NCBI GenBank assembly: GCA_945643635.1
Contig: CALZFC010000020.1
Coordinates: 491,001-555,000, forward strand
Origin: Allodiplogaster sudhausi
Lineage: Eukaryota; Nematoda; Chromadorea; Rhabditida; Diplogasteridae
Length of the DNA stretch: 64,000 nucleotides
Direction: 5' to 3'
Part shown: one piece after another, positions 33,839 through 46,052 of the stretch
How the letters are laid out: every line of letters begins with the position of its first letter
How positions within the stretch are numbered: position 1 is the stretch's first letter
The notes under the pieces: generated by a model
What the model was told of the DNA's origin: nothing
Seen by the model: the letters and a program-made list of their open reading frames with translations, nothing else
Database searches by the model: none
Translations under genes and position numbers: made by a program

Positions 33839-36800
33839 TCAGAATCTATGCACGCGTTCTCGTGAACGGTTTGTGACGCTGGTCGCTTCCAGCTTCGCCT
33901 TGCTGCGGCAACAGAAGATTGACGACAGCGCCTTGCGATATTCCGTGCTCAAAGGATGAAAAGAGGATATTTATGACATGATAATGACGAAATGATTGCA
34001 TCGTCTTGATGTTTTTTAAAATATGAAGGATTTCATTGCAAGTGCATCCATCAGCATCACTCAGTTCTCGTATATCCTTCAAGCATGCACCACAAAACAC
34101 TAGCCGGGCTAAATGGTTGCAAATGAATGTCGTTGCCGTGAACAAATGTGTTTTCTTAATTGCGGGCACTAGATTAGAGTGTGTTCCTGTGTAGGCATAG
34201 GAGAAAACTAAAGCTATTAAAGTAAGTCAGTCATGCAGTAAAGTACAAAGTCAGAAGCAACCTTGTGAGGTAGAGAACGTTTGTGGTGACTGAAGTGTTG
34301 AGCAGCAACGAGTCTTACTTCAACATTAGGGCCATTTGTTTCATCGACGAAGAAGGAAGCAAGGAAGAAGTTTGCTGGGGTCGCCGTTGAACCGGCGACC
34401 ACCACGACAGTGATTATCAGCAGGGATCGGAAGAGACGGCGGTGTAAGTGAGTTTTAACTGAAGAAGAGAAGGACATAGAGAGAGAGAGAGTAAGAGAGA
34501 GAGAGAAACAGAAATAAGTTTGTCCTGTGCCTTCATCAACTGAGTTTTTGCCAACTGTTTTAGTGAAAACATGAGTTTTCGTCAAAATTCCCTTATATAA
34601 ACAAGCACTTGCTCTAATGGATTCTGGTCGTCGAGATTCGGCCACATGAGCTTCAGGATTACCGAAAATACAATATTAATTCCTCTTCAGTCAATACGTC
34701 ATTCTTATTACCAGAGACTGGCATGAATAATTCGCAATAAATGCATCGTTCTATAACGCTTCGCTCCGAATCCTTCTTTTTCATGGATCTCTTCAAAGAG
34801 CGCACAACCGCGCCATTCTTTGTCTTTCAAGTTGGTGCATCTTGATTCCTTTAGAAGAAGTTTATTGCGAATTCCCCAGATGTACAGTACCGTCAAACAT
34901 TGGTGGGTCCGAAATTAATCCGATTAATTAAATAAATTTAAGTAATTCAAACTGGAATTTTTTTTAGGACATGCCGTGCGATTTCCTCGAAGGGTTTTAT
35001 GCCTTTGGAAAAACCGTTTTCCAAAATATGGCGAAATAAGAAAGAAATGACAATTTGACAAAGCTACGCTGTTTAGCGGAATTTTTTACGAGGTGTTCGG
35101 CTTAGAAAAGACTCTAATTTGTTGTTTGTAGCTTGGCTGCTGGATTCAGCCAAGTCTTTTCTCAGCCGAACACCTCGTAAAAAATTCCGCTAAACAGCGT
35201 AGCTTTGTCAAATTGTCAGATCTTTGTCATTTCGCCATATTTTGGAAAACGGTTTTTCCAGAGTTAGGCGCAATGAAAAAAGACATAAAACCCTCCGAGG
35301 AAATCGCACGGCATGTCCTCAGCACTTCGCAATTCCAGTTTGAATTATTTAAATTAATTTAATTAATCCTATTAATCGGAATAATCGGATAAATTTCGGA
35401 GCCAACAATGTTGGACGGGACAGAATGTAAAATAGTTATTCTGCTAGTTACAAAAGTAAATAACAACTTTAAATTCGCCCATTTTCATCTGAATAGAAAA
35501 GTCAAAGCATGTGATTGATTTGGGGAGGAGTTTCATAACAGAAAAATTTGAACTTTAATTTTATATCGAAAAAGCATAAATGTGAACTATACTATCAGTT
35601 ACCATTAGAGAACGGTCTCGTATGTTAAACCGTCTGCTCGCATCGGAACCTTATTTTCGATACATTTTCCTAAGGAAAAGACAAAACTCAGTTAATGAAA
35701 ATTTGGTCAAAGGTAAAAAGGAAAAAGAGGAACACTAAATTTTTAAAATTAAAATTGACAACGCATCCAACCAAGCCCTCGTAGCTTTCGCCATACTACA
35801 ATGTAAATGATGAGTGAAGTCGCATTCAGGGCAATTGTTGCAACTGAAGAGGCATACACCGCCGCTCCGCGAAACAATGATGGTATGGAGCACGGAAATG
35901 AGCTCAAATATATTCCTCTTATTTATTTTAATGCTAGTTCCATTTTATTTTCCTAAATAATTCATGTAACAATACAGCAATTCTTAAAGCAATCATATCA
36001 ACAGTGTTCAGAAGCATCGCTCTGAAGGCAAGTGTAAACCTCTTTTAACGAAACTATATTGAATAACCAGAGAACAGAATGCATAAAATAAAAGATTCAT
36101 TAGTTCAATTTACGTGGGCAAAATAAATAAATAAAAATACTTTCAAGCACCAACTCCCGGCCAATAAAGGAGAGGACGACTGATGTTTGTCCGCAAATGT
36201 AAGCCGAGACTAAGAAGAGATGCCCGGAAAGATAGACCGCCTGGTTCTTGTGCTTATAACTGAAATTCAGGCATTTTTCTAATCAAACTTATGTTTATCG
36301 CATACATTTCATATTTAAAAAAAAATCACAACTTACTAGTTGATAGCCGCACATGCAAGAAGGCGGTCAACTGCAATGGAGAAGATCAGAACCGTCCCAG
36401 CCCATACACCAATCATAGGTATTGCCTGAAAACCACAATCAATCTAGATCAAGGTTGCGTTGACTTGCCGACGATGTTTAATCTAAGCGTTCACCACTGG
36501 ATGTTTTTATCTTCGAGCTTGTTTGATATTTGAAGGAAACCTACCGCAAACCTGCGGTCCCTTTCGGAAGGAAACACGGTCTGAATACCCAGAAAGTCAC
36601 AGGGGAACCAAGTAACCACCGAACCATGCGAACTCATTTGGTAACTCGAAGGGCGAGCGAGAGAGAAGTTTTAATGTGTTACAGTGAAGAGAAACAAGCA
36701 AACATGCCCTCGACGCTACCGTCTGCCTCTTGCTCATTAGTTCGCTAGCTGCGAACTCTCATCGCTGCGTTCAACTCTTTTTCACTTGTATTAGAGTTGA

Positions 36801-37324
36801 ATGCTAGTATTGAAAGGACGAAGTTCTATGCTTAAGAATAACGCAAATCGTAGATCTTTCTCTTCTGCGTTCAGCTCTAGGTGATCCACTTGTCGTTCGT
36901 TTTAAGGTTCTTCAGCGCCTAAGAAAACGTGCTGCCTAATTCTGTTAGCCAAGTGTCCCATCGCGTGGCTGTTTCACGCGTTGCGGACCTGAATTGCGAA
37001 GCAGGTCATTGGCGGCGTAATGACCGGACCAAAGATAATTCCGGCAATTTTCGACAAATGGCCACAGACGTGGAAGGCGTCCATCAGAGAGCAGAGGGCG
37101 ATGAGAATGTTGCACGAGCTGCGGAGCTCTCTTAAATAATTAAATTAAACTAAAGTGTTTGAAAACTCTTGGATACTTTTGTGAAGATCAAACAAAAGGA
37201 TCACCTAAAAATCAACCAACTTGTAGCGAATCGTTGCTCCGACGACGCATAAGTTGCCTAAAACGCCAAAAACGAAAAAGAAGAGATAAAAGAGCGTTAG
37301 CACATCTGCGAACGTCGCCTTCAT
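33839..37324 (-). pseudogene. Srsx-like 7TM receptor, copy 2, frameshift in TM7
   Basis: All seven exons are present: 37324-37217, 37126-36989, 36425-36337, 36259-36141, 35915-35763, 34458-34262 and 33947-33839. Phases are 0, 0, 2, 1, 1, 2. Exon 1 reads MKATFADVLTLFYLFFFVFG and exon 5 starts in frame with IYLSSFPCSIPSLF. Exon 7 reads TEYRKALSSIFCCRSKAKLE. Exon 6 is 197 nt instead of 211 because 14 bases are missing around TM7, which shifts the frame (VAAQHFSHHKRSL). The first five exons look sound, so a truncated five- to six-helix product is conceivable, but I treat it as a pseudogene. A 540-bp palindromic MITE occupies intron 5. Confidence 0.8.
34885..35424. mobile_element. 540-bp palindromic MITE with CAGT-type ends
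   Basis: The left end CAGTACCGTCAAACATTG matches, inverted, the right end CAACATTGTTGGACGGGACAG (diverged by a few bases). The element folds along almost its full length. The equivalent intron of receptor copy 1 (near 29,420) is uninterrupted. A CAGT terminus at a TA target is the Tc1/mariner pattern. No protein is encoded. Confidence 0.8.
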
Positions 37325-39275
37325 ACTGAAATTTGTAAAATGGAATGATAGAGGGTGCCCGCCCCCGTTTTCTTTAACACGGGGGTTAGGAATATTGTAA
37401 ATAGCGGGAGACACATTCCGTGAGGGATGTTATGGCTCGAGATCGAATAGCAAGTAGCATGAAGAATAAAAAAAAATTTCCCTTTTTTCGTGAATTCTTT
37501 GTACTACTTATGATTTGATGAAAATTACATTATTTTGCTACTAACAATAAGGGTAGAGGCCCCAAAGATGCGCTTAAGGTCCGAAAATTGACGCCCTCAC
37601 TAAGTACTTAGCAACTTTTATGGTTTCTGACGCAACGAGCTCTCCAGAAGGCTCTGATCTATTTCAAGTCCCTGTACTTGGCATAATATAAGTATGTACA
37701 TATGTATGTATGTATGAAAGTGTGGAATTTCAAGAGATTTGTATCTTGGCTCCAAGGGTCGAACAGACCCAGTCGATAGCTCATTCAAATGAGCTAGAGG
37801 TATTATGATAGAACGCTTAGGAACCACACAACAAAAATTTACGGAATCCTGGGGATGACTTATAAGTAAACAAGGGAAACCCATTGTCAGTACAAACTGC
37901 CCGGACCGACACCCAAATAACATCAGCAGCTCACTGAGATCGCACTGACGCCAAATACATAAAAGTAATAGTGTAGATTGCTAGCAACATATTTCAGCTA
38001 GTTTACAACCAAAGAAAACGAGAAAAATGAAAACTTCGAATCTTTTTTGCTTTATCGCGCTTTGGTAGAGTAATCCCTCGGGAAGTTGGAATTTTACAAG
38101 TTATAAAAGAATTCATTAATAGCAATATGGCTGTTTACACGGTCGCAGAAGGAGAAATAACAGTATAATATTCGCACGGTCCACAGAAAAAATTGGGAGA
38201 TCTGCACGTTTCTTTGTTTTCAACCGAGTTCAGTAAAGAGTGTGAGAAACGTAGTCTCAGCCGTCGTGGGAGTTAATGCAACCAAAACAGACGACTTCTG
38301 CCACATGCTCTCTCACGCATGTAGAAATTTTAATCTCCTTTCAGCATAACTCTTATTTTATTATTAATCTTATTAATTATTTATCTTCAATTCGGCCCAG
38401 GCGATATCAAGACAAAAGGGGATACTTGATGGTACGCTTTATTGAACTGCAACTCATGTCTCTGAGTCCTTATGCTCATCACTATTCAGTTATCTCGGCT
38501 TTCCAAACTTCTACTATTATTGCCCCCTAACAAGCTCAAACAATGCCTCGATTTAAAAAAGCAACTGAGGCACTGTTAAAAATGCGCAAGTAATTAAAGA
38601 TATGTACATTCAAGCGATATCCAAAGAATAGATATAGTTAATGTCAGCAAACAATCTCGGGGGGAGTCGGAAGGAAGTTGTAAAAGAAAAATTTAAAGTT
38701 CTGCGTAACACACTAATATTTCCTTAGGATCAGGCGACGCTTTTCAGATGGAAAATACTACTTTAACTTTAAGTTTAGAGAATTGACTCTTTCCTGATGA
38801 AATCGCATGCTCAATCCGGACAAATTCAAAGAATCATCCTAATAGCGAATATTTTGAGTTTTCGCCTCCTTTAAACCAAAGAAAAAAAAAAAGATAAACT
38901 GGAGATAACTCGAAGCGAGGACCTTAAGGCTCACCGAGCAAAGACATAGCAACCACATTTTTCCTTCTCTCTACTCGCTCATTTGCGCAATTTAAATTTA
39001 TCGTTGAAATGTGTAAGTATATTTGTTCATTTCACGAGCCCCACTCTTCTTTGCCTCCAGCTCGTCTATGGCGTGTTTACTTTTGTTTCACCTGCGTCAT
39101 CACATCTCTCTGCTTCCATTTTTCCATAGTTCCATAAAAGTTGCAACTTTAAAACATTATACAGCAGACATAAATTTCTTGTTGATCGAGGTGTGAATTT
39201 ACATCAATTCATTGTTTGCCGGTAAATCCACACTTCTAAATTTACCAGCCGGTTCGCGCGCTTCACCGACTGCTT
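37325..39275. repeat. intergenic unit upstream of receptor copy 2
   Basis: This is a diverged copy of the unit upstream of copy 1, followed from about 38,550 by AT-rich DNA in which I see no gene. Confidence 0.6.
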
Positions 39276-39771
39276 AGGCTAGCCGCAAAAATACTGTCTC
39301 CTTCGAGGAGCGAACGCCAAGATAGTCACAGGGGAACCAAGGAGCGACCCAGCCATGATAGCCCCGAGGAAATCGTCCTTGGTCTTATCGTTGGGACCCG
39401 GTCTTCCCCTGAGGATCTCAATCTATCTTTAGACCTCAATTGCGAAGCAGGTCATTGGCGGCATAATAAGCGGACCAAAGATAGGACCGATGATCACTGG
39501 CAAATGGCCACAGACGTGGAAGGAGGCTAGCCGCAAAAATACTGTCTCCTTCGAGGAGCGAACGCCAAGATAGTCACAGGGGAACCAAGGAGCGACCCAG
39601 CCATGATAGCCCCGAGGAAGTCGTCCTTGGTCTTATCGTTGGGACCCGGTCTTCCCCTGAGGATCTCAATCTATCTTTAGACCTCAATTGCGAAGCAGGT
39701 CATTGGCGGCATAATAAGCGGACCAAAGATAGGACCGATGATCACTGGCAAATGGCCACAGACGTGGAAGG
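39276..39771. repeat. 248-bp tandem duplication containing receptor exon 2
   Basis: Units 39276-39523 and 39524-39771 differ at about one base by eye. Each includes intron 2 sequence and most of receptor exon 2. Confidence 0.93.
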
Positions 39772-39985
39772 CGTTCAACAGAGAGCAGAGCGCGATGAGA
39801 ATGTTGCATGAGCTCCGGAGCTTTCTAAAATTATTAATTTATACAAAAATGTATTTAAAAAAAACTTTAGGGTATTTTTGTTAATTTAAAAATGGACCGG
39901 CGAAAAATCTACCAACTTGTGGCGAATCGTTGCAAAGAAGAGATAAATGAGAGTTAGCAAGTACGACTGCGAATGTCGCCTTCAT
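39435..39985 (-). pseudogene. Srsx-like 7TM receptor, copy 3, exons 1-2 only
   Basis: A complete-length exon 2 (39820-39683) and a partial second exon 2 (39523-39435) are present, plus an exon 1 starting at 39985 with the MKATFA start. Exon 1 is broken by an internal deletion that removes the conserved FGNxCVVG helix. Exons 3-7 are absent from 38,500-39,400. This is a relic. Confidence 0.8.
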
Positions 39986-42474
39986 TTTGGGAATCTGCAA
40001 AATGGAATGCCCCACCCGTTCAAGATTTCTGTATATACGCAGAATACACTGAGGTTAATTATATCACATCTTCAGCAAAATCACTGGCGCGCGTTAAACT
40101 CTTCTTTAAGTTTATGTAATTTGTATGTACTTTATAAGGACAAAACTCTTAAAGTACATACAAATTACATGAAGAAGGAGACAGAAGAGTTTAATATTCG
40201 CACGGTAAACAAGAATACTTTTTCAATGAAAAATCTGCGTGCGCACTTCATTGTTTTCCAGAATGCTCAAAGAAAGGATCTTTCCGATCTCCCGGAAAAG
40301 AAGAAATATTTTGTTTACTCTTGAAAAATGGTACAATGCAATTTGATGTAAATCTCCAGAAGGCTCTGATCTATTTGAATTCTATGTACTTGGCATATTA
40401 TATGTAGTTTTGACACGACGAAAATGTGGAATTTCAAGGGGTCTGTATCTCGGTCCCAAAGGTCGTACAGACCCAGTCGATAGCTCATTCAACTCAGCTC
40501 GAGGTGGCATGCTAGAACGCCTCGGAACCACGCAACAAAAAGTTGCTGTATCGTGGGGATGACTTAAACTCATTGTCGGTGCAAACTGCCCAGACCGAAA
40601 GCCAAATTACTTCAGCTGCTTATTCACCACCAACACGCACTGATGCAAGATACTGATGCAAGATACATAAAAGTAACAGTTAACATTTCTAGCAACATAG
40701 TTCAACAAGTTTTTTTTACAAAAGAAAAGGAGAGAAATAAAAACTTCACAGGAATCTTCTGTGCCTTATTGCGCTTTGACAGAATAACCCTTCAGGAAGT
40801 TGGAATTTTACTAGTTATGAAAGAACTCATATAATAGCAGAAAGGCTGTCTATGCTTGGGGGATATTCACACGGTTCACATAAATACTTCCTCAATGGGA
40901 GATCTGCACGTTTCCTTGTTTTCCAACGATCAACCGAGTAGAGCAAAGGGTGTGTGAAACGTAGTCTTGTGTCAGCCGTGGTGGGATTTAAGAGAGCCTC
41001 TCTGTAAGACTCAAGGAGGCTGGTATAGGCGGTTGCCCGGAGGAATTTTTGTTTAGTTTAGCTTTGTAAACTTTATGAGGGATATATCTAGTGTTCATAA
41101 CGAAGTCTAGGCGGTCCGGAAGTTTAGAAAAATTTTTTTCACATAGATATAAGTCGTAATGTTCTTAAATTTTGGATGACCATATCTAACGTTATACTTA
41201 ATATTTCTCAATATTCTTTTCACTGTTCGATTCCTTGTCGAAAACTACACAAAAAAGTCCCAGATGACCATATTCGAAAAATTAAAATTTTTATAACTTT
41301 TGACCAATTTAATTTTTTGAAATGTCGTTTTCAGGCAATAACTTTTTTTTTTACTATTACTTTCCAAAAACTGAATCTTCCACGTGAAAGAGGAGCGAAA
41401 ACTACATATAATATGTTTCTACGACGAAAAATCTCGGACACATTTTTTGGGTATCTGCATTTGAATAAGCGTTCCTAAGCCAATTGTCGGTTTCAGCTTT
41501 TCAAACATAATCTCATTCAAACTTCATCAATTGTAAAGAAGAATAGATCATTCGATGTGATTTTTTATGCTCTTCAAATTGGGCCTATGATTTGTACGCA
41601 AATAACAAGTCTACAGGCCGAAAATTTACTTTTTGTGTTTTTATGCCAATTTCTGGTGTTGAAATACTTATTCTTTGGAATCTTAATGGGTCTTGTTCAC
41701 CTATTTTCCACATGATCTTTACACTGCAAGAAAGAGCAGCTAAAACTGAGTTGGATACAGCTTTATAATCGAAATCTGAGGACACTTTTTTTGGGAACAT
41801 GCATTTGAATGCTCACTGTTGCAGGCGATATGGTCGAATATATTTAGATCGTATTTAAAAATTGTCATTTTAAAGTATCGAGCACCACAAAATATCTATT
41901 CCTGAATTGTTTGCAGTTCTCTAGTGATTTACCGCTCAAAAGTGCTACATAAGTTAAGAAATTGCATTTTTAGGTGCAACGACAGAAAAAAAAATGTTTG
42001 AAAACTCTTTCGGAGCCAACAATCGAGTAGTTTTCGAGCCAAGTTCCCAAAACGATTATAACCATTCGAGAGTACTGTGACTTGTGCATAATATATCTAC
42101 AGATGAAAATGCAAAACCACTCTATGTTTAAGAAATCTTGAAATCGGGGAAAAATTCGACGAGAGGATTTGGCTTTTTTGAGCGATTTTAGAAAAAATGG
42201 TACCGATTGAGCTTTTCTCCCAAAAAATGTGCCATAGGGTTCTTTGTTGTTAGAAACATGAATCTGATGTTCATTTTTACTCCTCTGTAACATCTGTGGA
42301 AATTTATTTTATTGTGTTATATTGCGTTTTATTATTATCTGATGCTTTTTAAGGTGCATGACGCTTTATCTTTCGAATTGGAATCCCCAACATCTATTTT
42401 GAAAAGGGCTAGTGTTTACGAATACAGTTAACAATGATCATTTTGTATAAATTCAATTATATTTAACGTAAAAA

Positions 42475-42927
42475 GAAGATGGCTGCAATTTGTCTGTAAT
42501 TAAGAAGTTCCGTTGGAGCAAACATCAATTTTCCCGATTCATCAACAGCATCTTTCATTCGCTTTTCAGCCGCTCGTGGATCGACTTTCACTTTAGATTG
42601 CCAGCCATCGAAAACAGTTTGGTGATATATGCCTTCGAGCGCTCTGGTAGCCGCTCGCTTCGTTTGCGAGCACGAAGCGCCCACCCTTGCATGGCTTTTT
42701 TTCCGTTGGCATTCGTTTCCTGAAATACGTATAATTCCTGCAGGCCCGCATTCCCATTTTCTTTCTCTACTCACCTGAAGCGACTCTAACGCCGAAGTAA
42801 CATCAGGATAAACTCTTTTTGCGTGGACGCCTTCCAGGTGGACAGAGTAGAACTGCAGCGATTGATCCCGTAGTGTCAAGCGCTCAGGGACCAATTTATG
42901 CTTGCCCAGCAGCAAATGACGCTCCAA
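42475..42927 (-). pseudogene. zinc-finger/GWALR-type gene fragment inside E3
   Basis: Two exons, 42927-42775 and 42719-42475, are separated by a 55-bp intron with good sites (CAG/gtgagt ... TATTTCAG). The first reads ERHLLLGKHKLVPERLTLRD, the second half of a C2H2 finger with downstream helix. The second reads MQGWALRARKRSERL, then after a one-base frameshift KVKVDPRAAEKRMKDAVDES and NYRQIAAIFF. The order finger, GWALxxxR, KxDPxxxAxxMxxAxdxxG, E.L...QI..FF recurs in uncharacterised metazoan proteins of transposon-rich genomes. The upstream part of the finger is not in front of this exon but lies inverted next to it at 42926-43250. Confidence 0.6.
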
Positions 42928-43250
42928 GTTGGACGCTCCAATTCAACGATGATGGAATCCGCGCATATCGCCACTCAACAATTGGACGCGGCACGCACAT
43001 TCGCTACGACAGCCTTCAGCCGAACATTGTTGAAGGAACAATAATTCGAGAGGGTGGAAAATTGCCTGGTGTATCAGATTTCTGGGCCACAACCGGCAAA
43101 GCTCTACGTCTTGAAACAACACATCACAGAGCAACAGAGCATGCAGATGAAGCCGAACACTGCAAGCCAGAGGATTCAGATTCATGCGATTCCTTGCTAC
43201 ATCTCTTTAGATGCCCGGAAGAGGCATGCACTGCGGAATCCAAAGTTTAA
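42926..43250 (+). pseudogene. inverted 5' part of the same gene fragment
   Basis: On the opposite strand an open frame reads LQFNDDGIRAYRHSTIGRG, later LPGVSDFWATTGKALRLE, and ends LLHLFRCPEEACTAES. FxCPEEAC is the first half of a C2H2 finger, the piece missing from the minus-strand fragment. The two fragments abut at 42925 within two copies of GACGCTCCAA. An internal inversion is the simplest explanation. Confidence 0.55.
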
Positions 43251-43560
43251 GAACATTACGACTTATATCTAAGTGAAAAATTTTTTTCTAAACTTCCGGA
43301 CCGCCTAGACTTCGTTATGAACACTAGATATATCCCTCATAAAGTTTACAACGCTAAACTAAACAAAAATTCCTCCGGGCAGGCGCTCCTCGAACCTTAC
43401 AGAGAGGCTCTCTTAATGCAACCAATACAAACGGCTTCTACCAATGATCTCTCACGCTTGTACCCTCTATTATTATCTCCATTTATTACTAAAGAAAATA
43501 TTAGCAGTTGTTACGGCAGCTTAACTCTCGAGGCACTGAAACAACTACGAACAAAGTTAA

Positions 43561-45978
43561 GAGAGCCTCTCTGTAAGGATCAAGCAGCCCTCCATGGGGC
43601 CTGCCCCGGGGTAAAAATTTTTGATTTGGCTATCCAAAATTTAATCAGGGGTACCTATGCGCACTATGAAGAAAATTAGAAGGTCATTTTTGGTTTAAAA
43701 TTTTTTTCCTTGTCTTTTTTTCCAAAAGTAAGGGAAAAGTTTAAGTCCCCATTACTTTCTTTAACATCAATATTTTTCAATTGATATTAATAGAGAGGAC
43801 ATTCTTTATCAGTCACTATTGGCTGGAGTACCGAAAACGTGCCCTGAAGTCCTCTGAAAAGTAAATTTTTTGGTGATACATTTCCGAGGGGCTGTTATTC
43901 TCGCAGATTGAACTTATCACCACATATTATATGCCATTCGATAGCTTTCGCGAAGACGAGCAACTATTCCATACATCACTTTATATTGTATCGATAGTTT
44001 GATCTACTTTTTTGGGTTCTAATATTTTGGCCACTTATTTGGCCTTTCCGTCAATTTACACTTTTTGGTGGATATATTTATTTCGATAGAGCGCAAAAAT
44101 AGCTATCGGTCGCCATTGGAAAATCGATACTGTCATTGGTGGGGACGCCCTGTCCAGCCGCGCCTTCATTCTCAAGAAAGTTCGGTCAGGGGTCCAGGAA
44201 CTCGAAAACAATTGTTCTGAGGTGTGCGGGGACTTTCCCGGACTTTTTATATGCTATAGCATGGAACCTCGGAGGTTTTCTTGACCGCTCCGGGAAAGAT
44301 ACCGGACCGATTTTGCTCAAATGTACCCAACGCTCCGGGAAAGATCCCGCATCTTTGAAATCGTGAGAAATAGCGTGTAAAAGTGGAGGCGCAGACAAAC
44401 CTGCTCGAGATATGGTTTGTCTGGCCTCTCTCATTTCGTGGTTATCTTTAGTTTTCTCTCGCAGTCAAAGCAATTTCCGGGAAATAACGCTCACCGACAC
44501 CCGAACCCATGTTGCGTTTAGGTACGGGGAATTTTTTTCTAGGCATCTTTCTTTCTTTCTTTTTTCTTAGTTTGTTTCCTACTTACTTTATTTCTTTCCT
44601 TCTTACTTTGTTTCTTACTATCTTTCTTTCTTTTTTCCTACTATGTTTCTTACTTAATTTCATACTTATTTTCTTTCCTTCCTTCTTACTTTACTTCTTA
44701 CTTTCTAACTTAACTATTCTTACTTACTTTCTGTCTTTATTTCTTCCTTTCTTTCCTTATTCCATACTTTGCCTCCTACTTTCATCCTTGCTTTCTTTCT
44801 TTCAAACTTTCTTTCTTACGTCTTTCCAGAAAGCAATGAATTCCAACGAAAAAGTTGCTCCTTTGTTCTCAAGAACTATATGTTTTCTCACTTAATTTTT
44901 TAGAGAATTCATCCGGTTCTCCTTCAAATGATTATTAATACAGCTGGAGAAAAGCGATGCAATTTGAGCCAAAAAAATGCAAATAAAAAGTAAAGTCGTC
45001 ATTGTTACAGGTTAAAATGGTCTTTTCTTTTCTATGGAAAGTTTGACCTTCTTTGCAGTGTAGCTTACGACGAATTCTAATTTGAAAATGTATATCAAAG
45101 TAATTGAAATATACGAATAAACATCTTCATGCAAAAGGAACGTAATTTTAGTGCGCATCACACACTGTTTTCTCCTGGAACTTTCCCGCACCACTCAAGA
45201 TTTTCTCCAGGAACTTTCCGGGACTGGTGCGGGAATTCTGAAAGTTCCCGCACCGCTCCCGGAACTTTTACCATAGAATGAAAGCGCGGCAGATGTAATA
45301 AATGTATGTTGTAGAGAATTTTGTCGCGTATTGAACAGTATTATCCGCATTCTGTTCTCGGTAAAAAAATTGAAAATACAGCGTTTCGAATAGTTTTAGG
45401 TCATTTTTTGACAATGGCTGAAAAATCGAAAAATGGGTTTTTTTCATGGAAGATGATATCTTTATGAAACTTTGCTAGAAAGCTTTTATGAAAATAAACA
45501 CGCGCTGAATCGAATGAAGTGGTTCATTTTATGTTACAACAAGAATTTAACTTCTTTATCATTCCTTGAATCCCACATCTCCGAGGTACGCCTATTCGAG
45601 CATATGTTTTACCCCCTTGGGGACTTCTACACTCAATGAAAAGAATATATGTTATACAGTTTTTAATGCTCAACATTTTGAGATATAACACCCACACACA
45701 AATGAGTATAAGGTATTTAACCGTCAAATTAAAATATTAAAAGTAATTTTTCGATGTGAAAATGAAATAGTTGACTAAAACATCTGGGCAATTTTTGTTT
45801 AGAATCAACGGTGATGCCAATAAAAAAAAGAAAATTGAAAAATATTGAGTTTGAAGCGAGGTACATCAATTCAGAAAATATCCATACTTTCAACTGTTCA
45901 CACAAGAATTTTTTTGAAAAAACTATGTTTTTATACTCTCTCTAGCGCTACTGTAGAATTATTCGCCGGATACTTCCT
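43561..45978. mobile_element. 2.4-kb insertion E4 with unlike ends at a TTAA site
   Basis: It interrupts sequence that is continuous near 32,643 and 51,842 (CAAAGTTAAGTACGTTTAGT). TTAA is present on both sides (43557-43560 and 45979-45982). The left end GAGAGCCTCTCTGTAAGG belongs to the E1-E3 family. The right end GCCGGATACTTCCT belongs to the element end near 27,200. The interior has no recognisable gene. Confidence 0.7.
44545..44830. repeat. pyrimidine-rich low-complexity tract
   Basis: TTTC/TTAC-type degenerate repeats inside E4. The Leu/Phe-rich open frame across it is an artefact of composition. Confidence 0.8.
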
Positions 45979-46052
45979 TTAAGTACATTTAGTACATGAC
46001 AAGATATGCTTATAACTCTTTTGTTGTTCTCACCTACATACATACATACATA

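Larger units (their letters stand above)
40988..43416. mobile_element. 2.4-kb TTAA-flanked transposon E3 carrying gene pieces
   Basis: TTAA flanks both ends (40988-40991 and 43413-43416). The termini are perfect inverted copies of GAGAGCCTCTCTGTAAG, with near-match over about 175 bp. The uninterrupted target GGGATTTAATGCAACC occurs near 32,507 and a close form near 51,690. TTAA targeting fits piggyBac-like or Sola3-like elements; the GAG start argues against canonical piggyBac. No complete transposase was seen. Subterminal AT-rich sequence at 41,170-41,600 matches E1. Confidence 0.88.

Noticed and set aside
44509..44895. 128-residue Leu/Phe/Ser-rich open frame suggesting a membrane protein
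   Set aside because: It is an artefact of a TTTC/TTAC low-complexity tract inside an inserted element.
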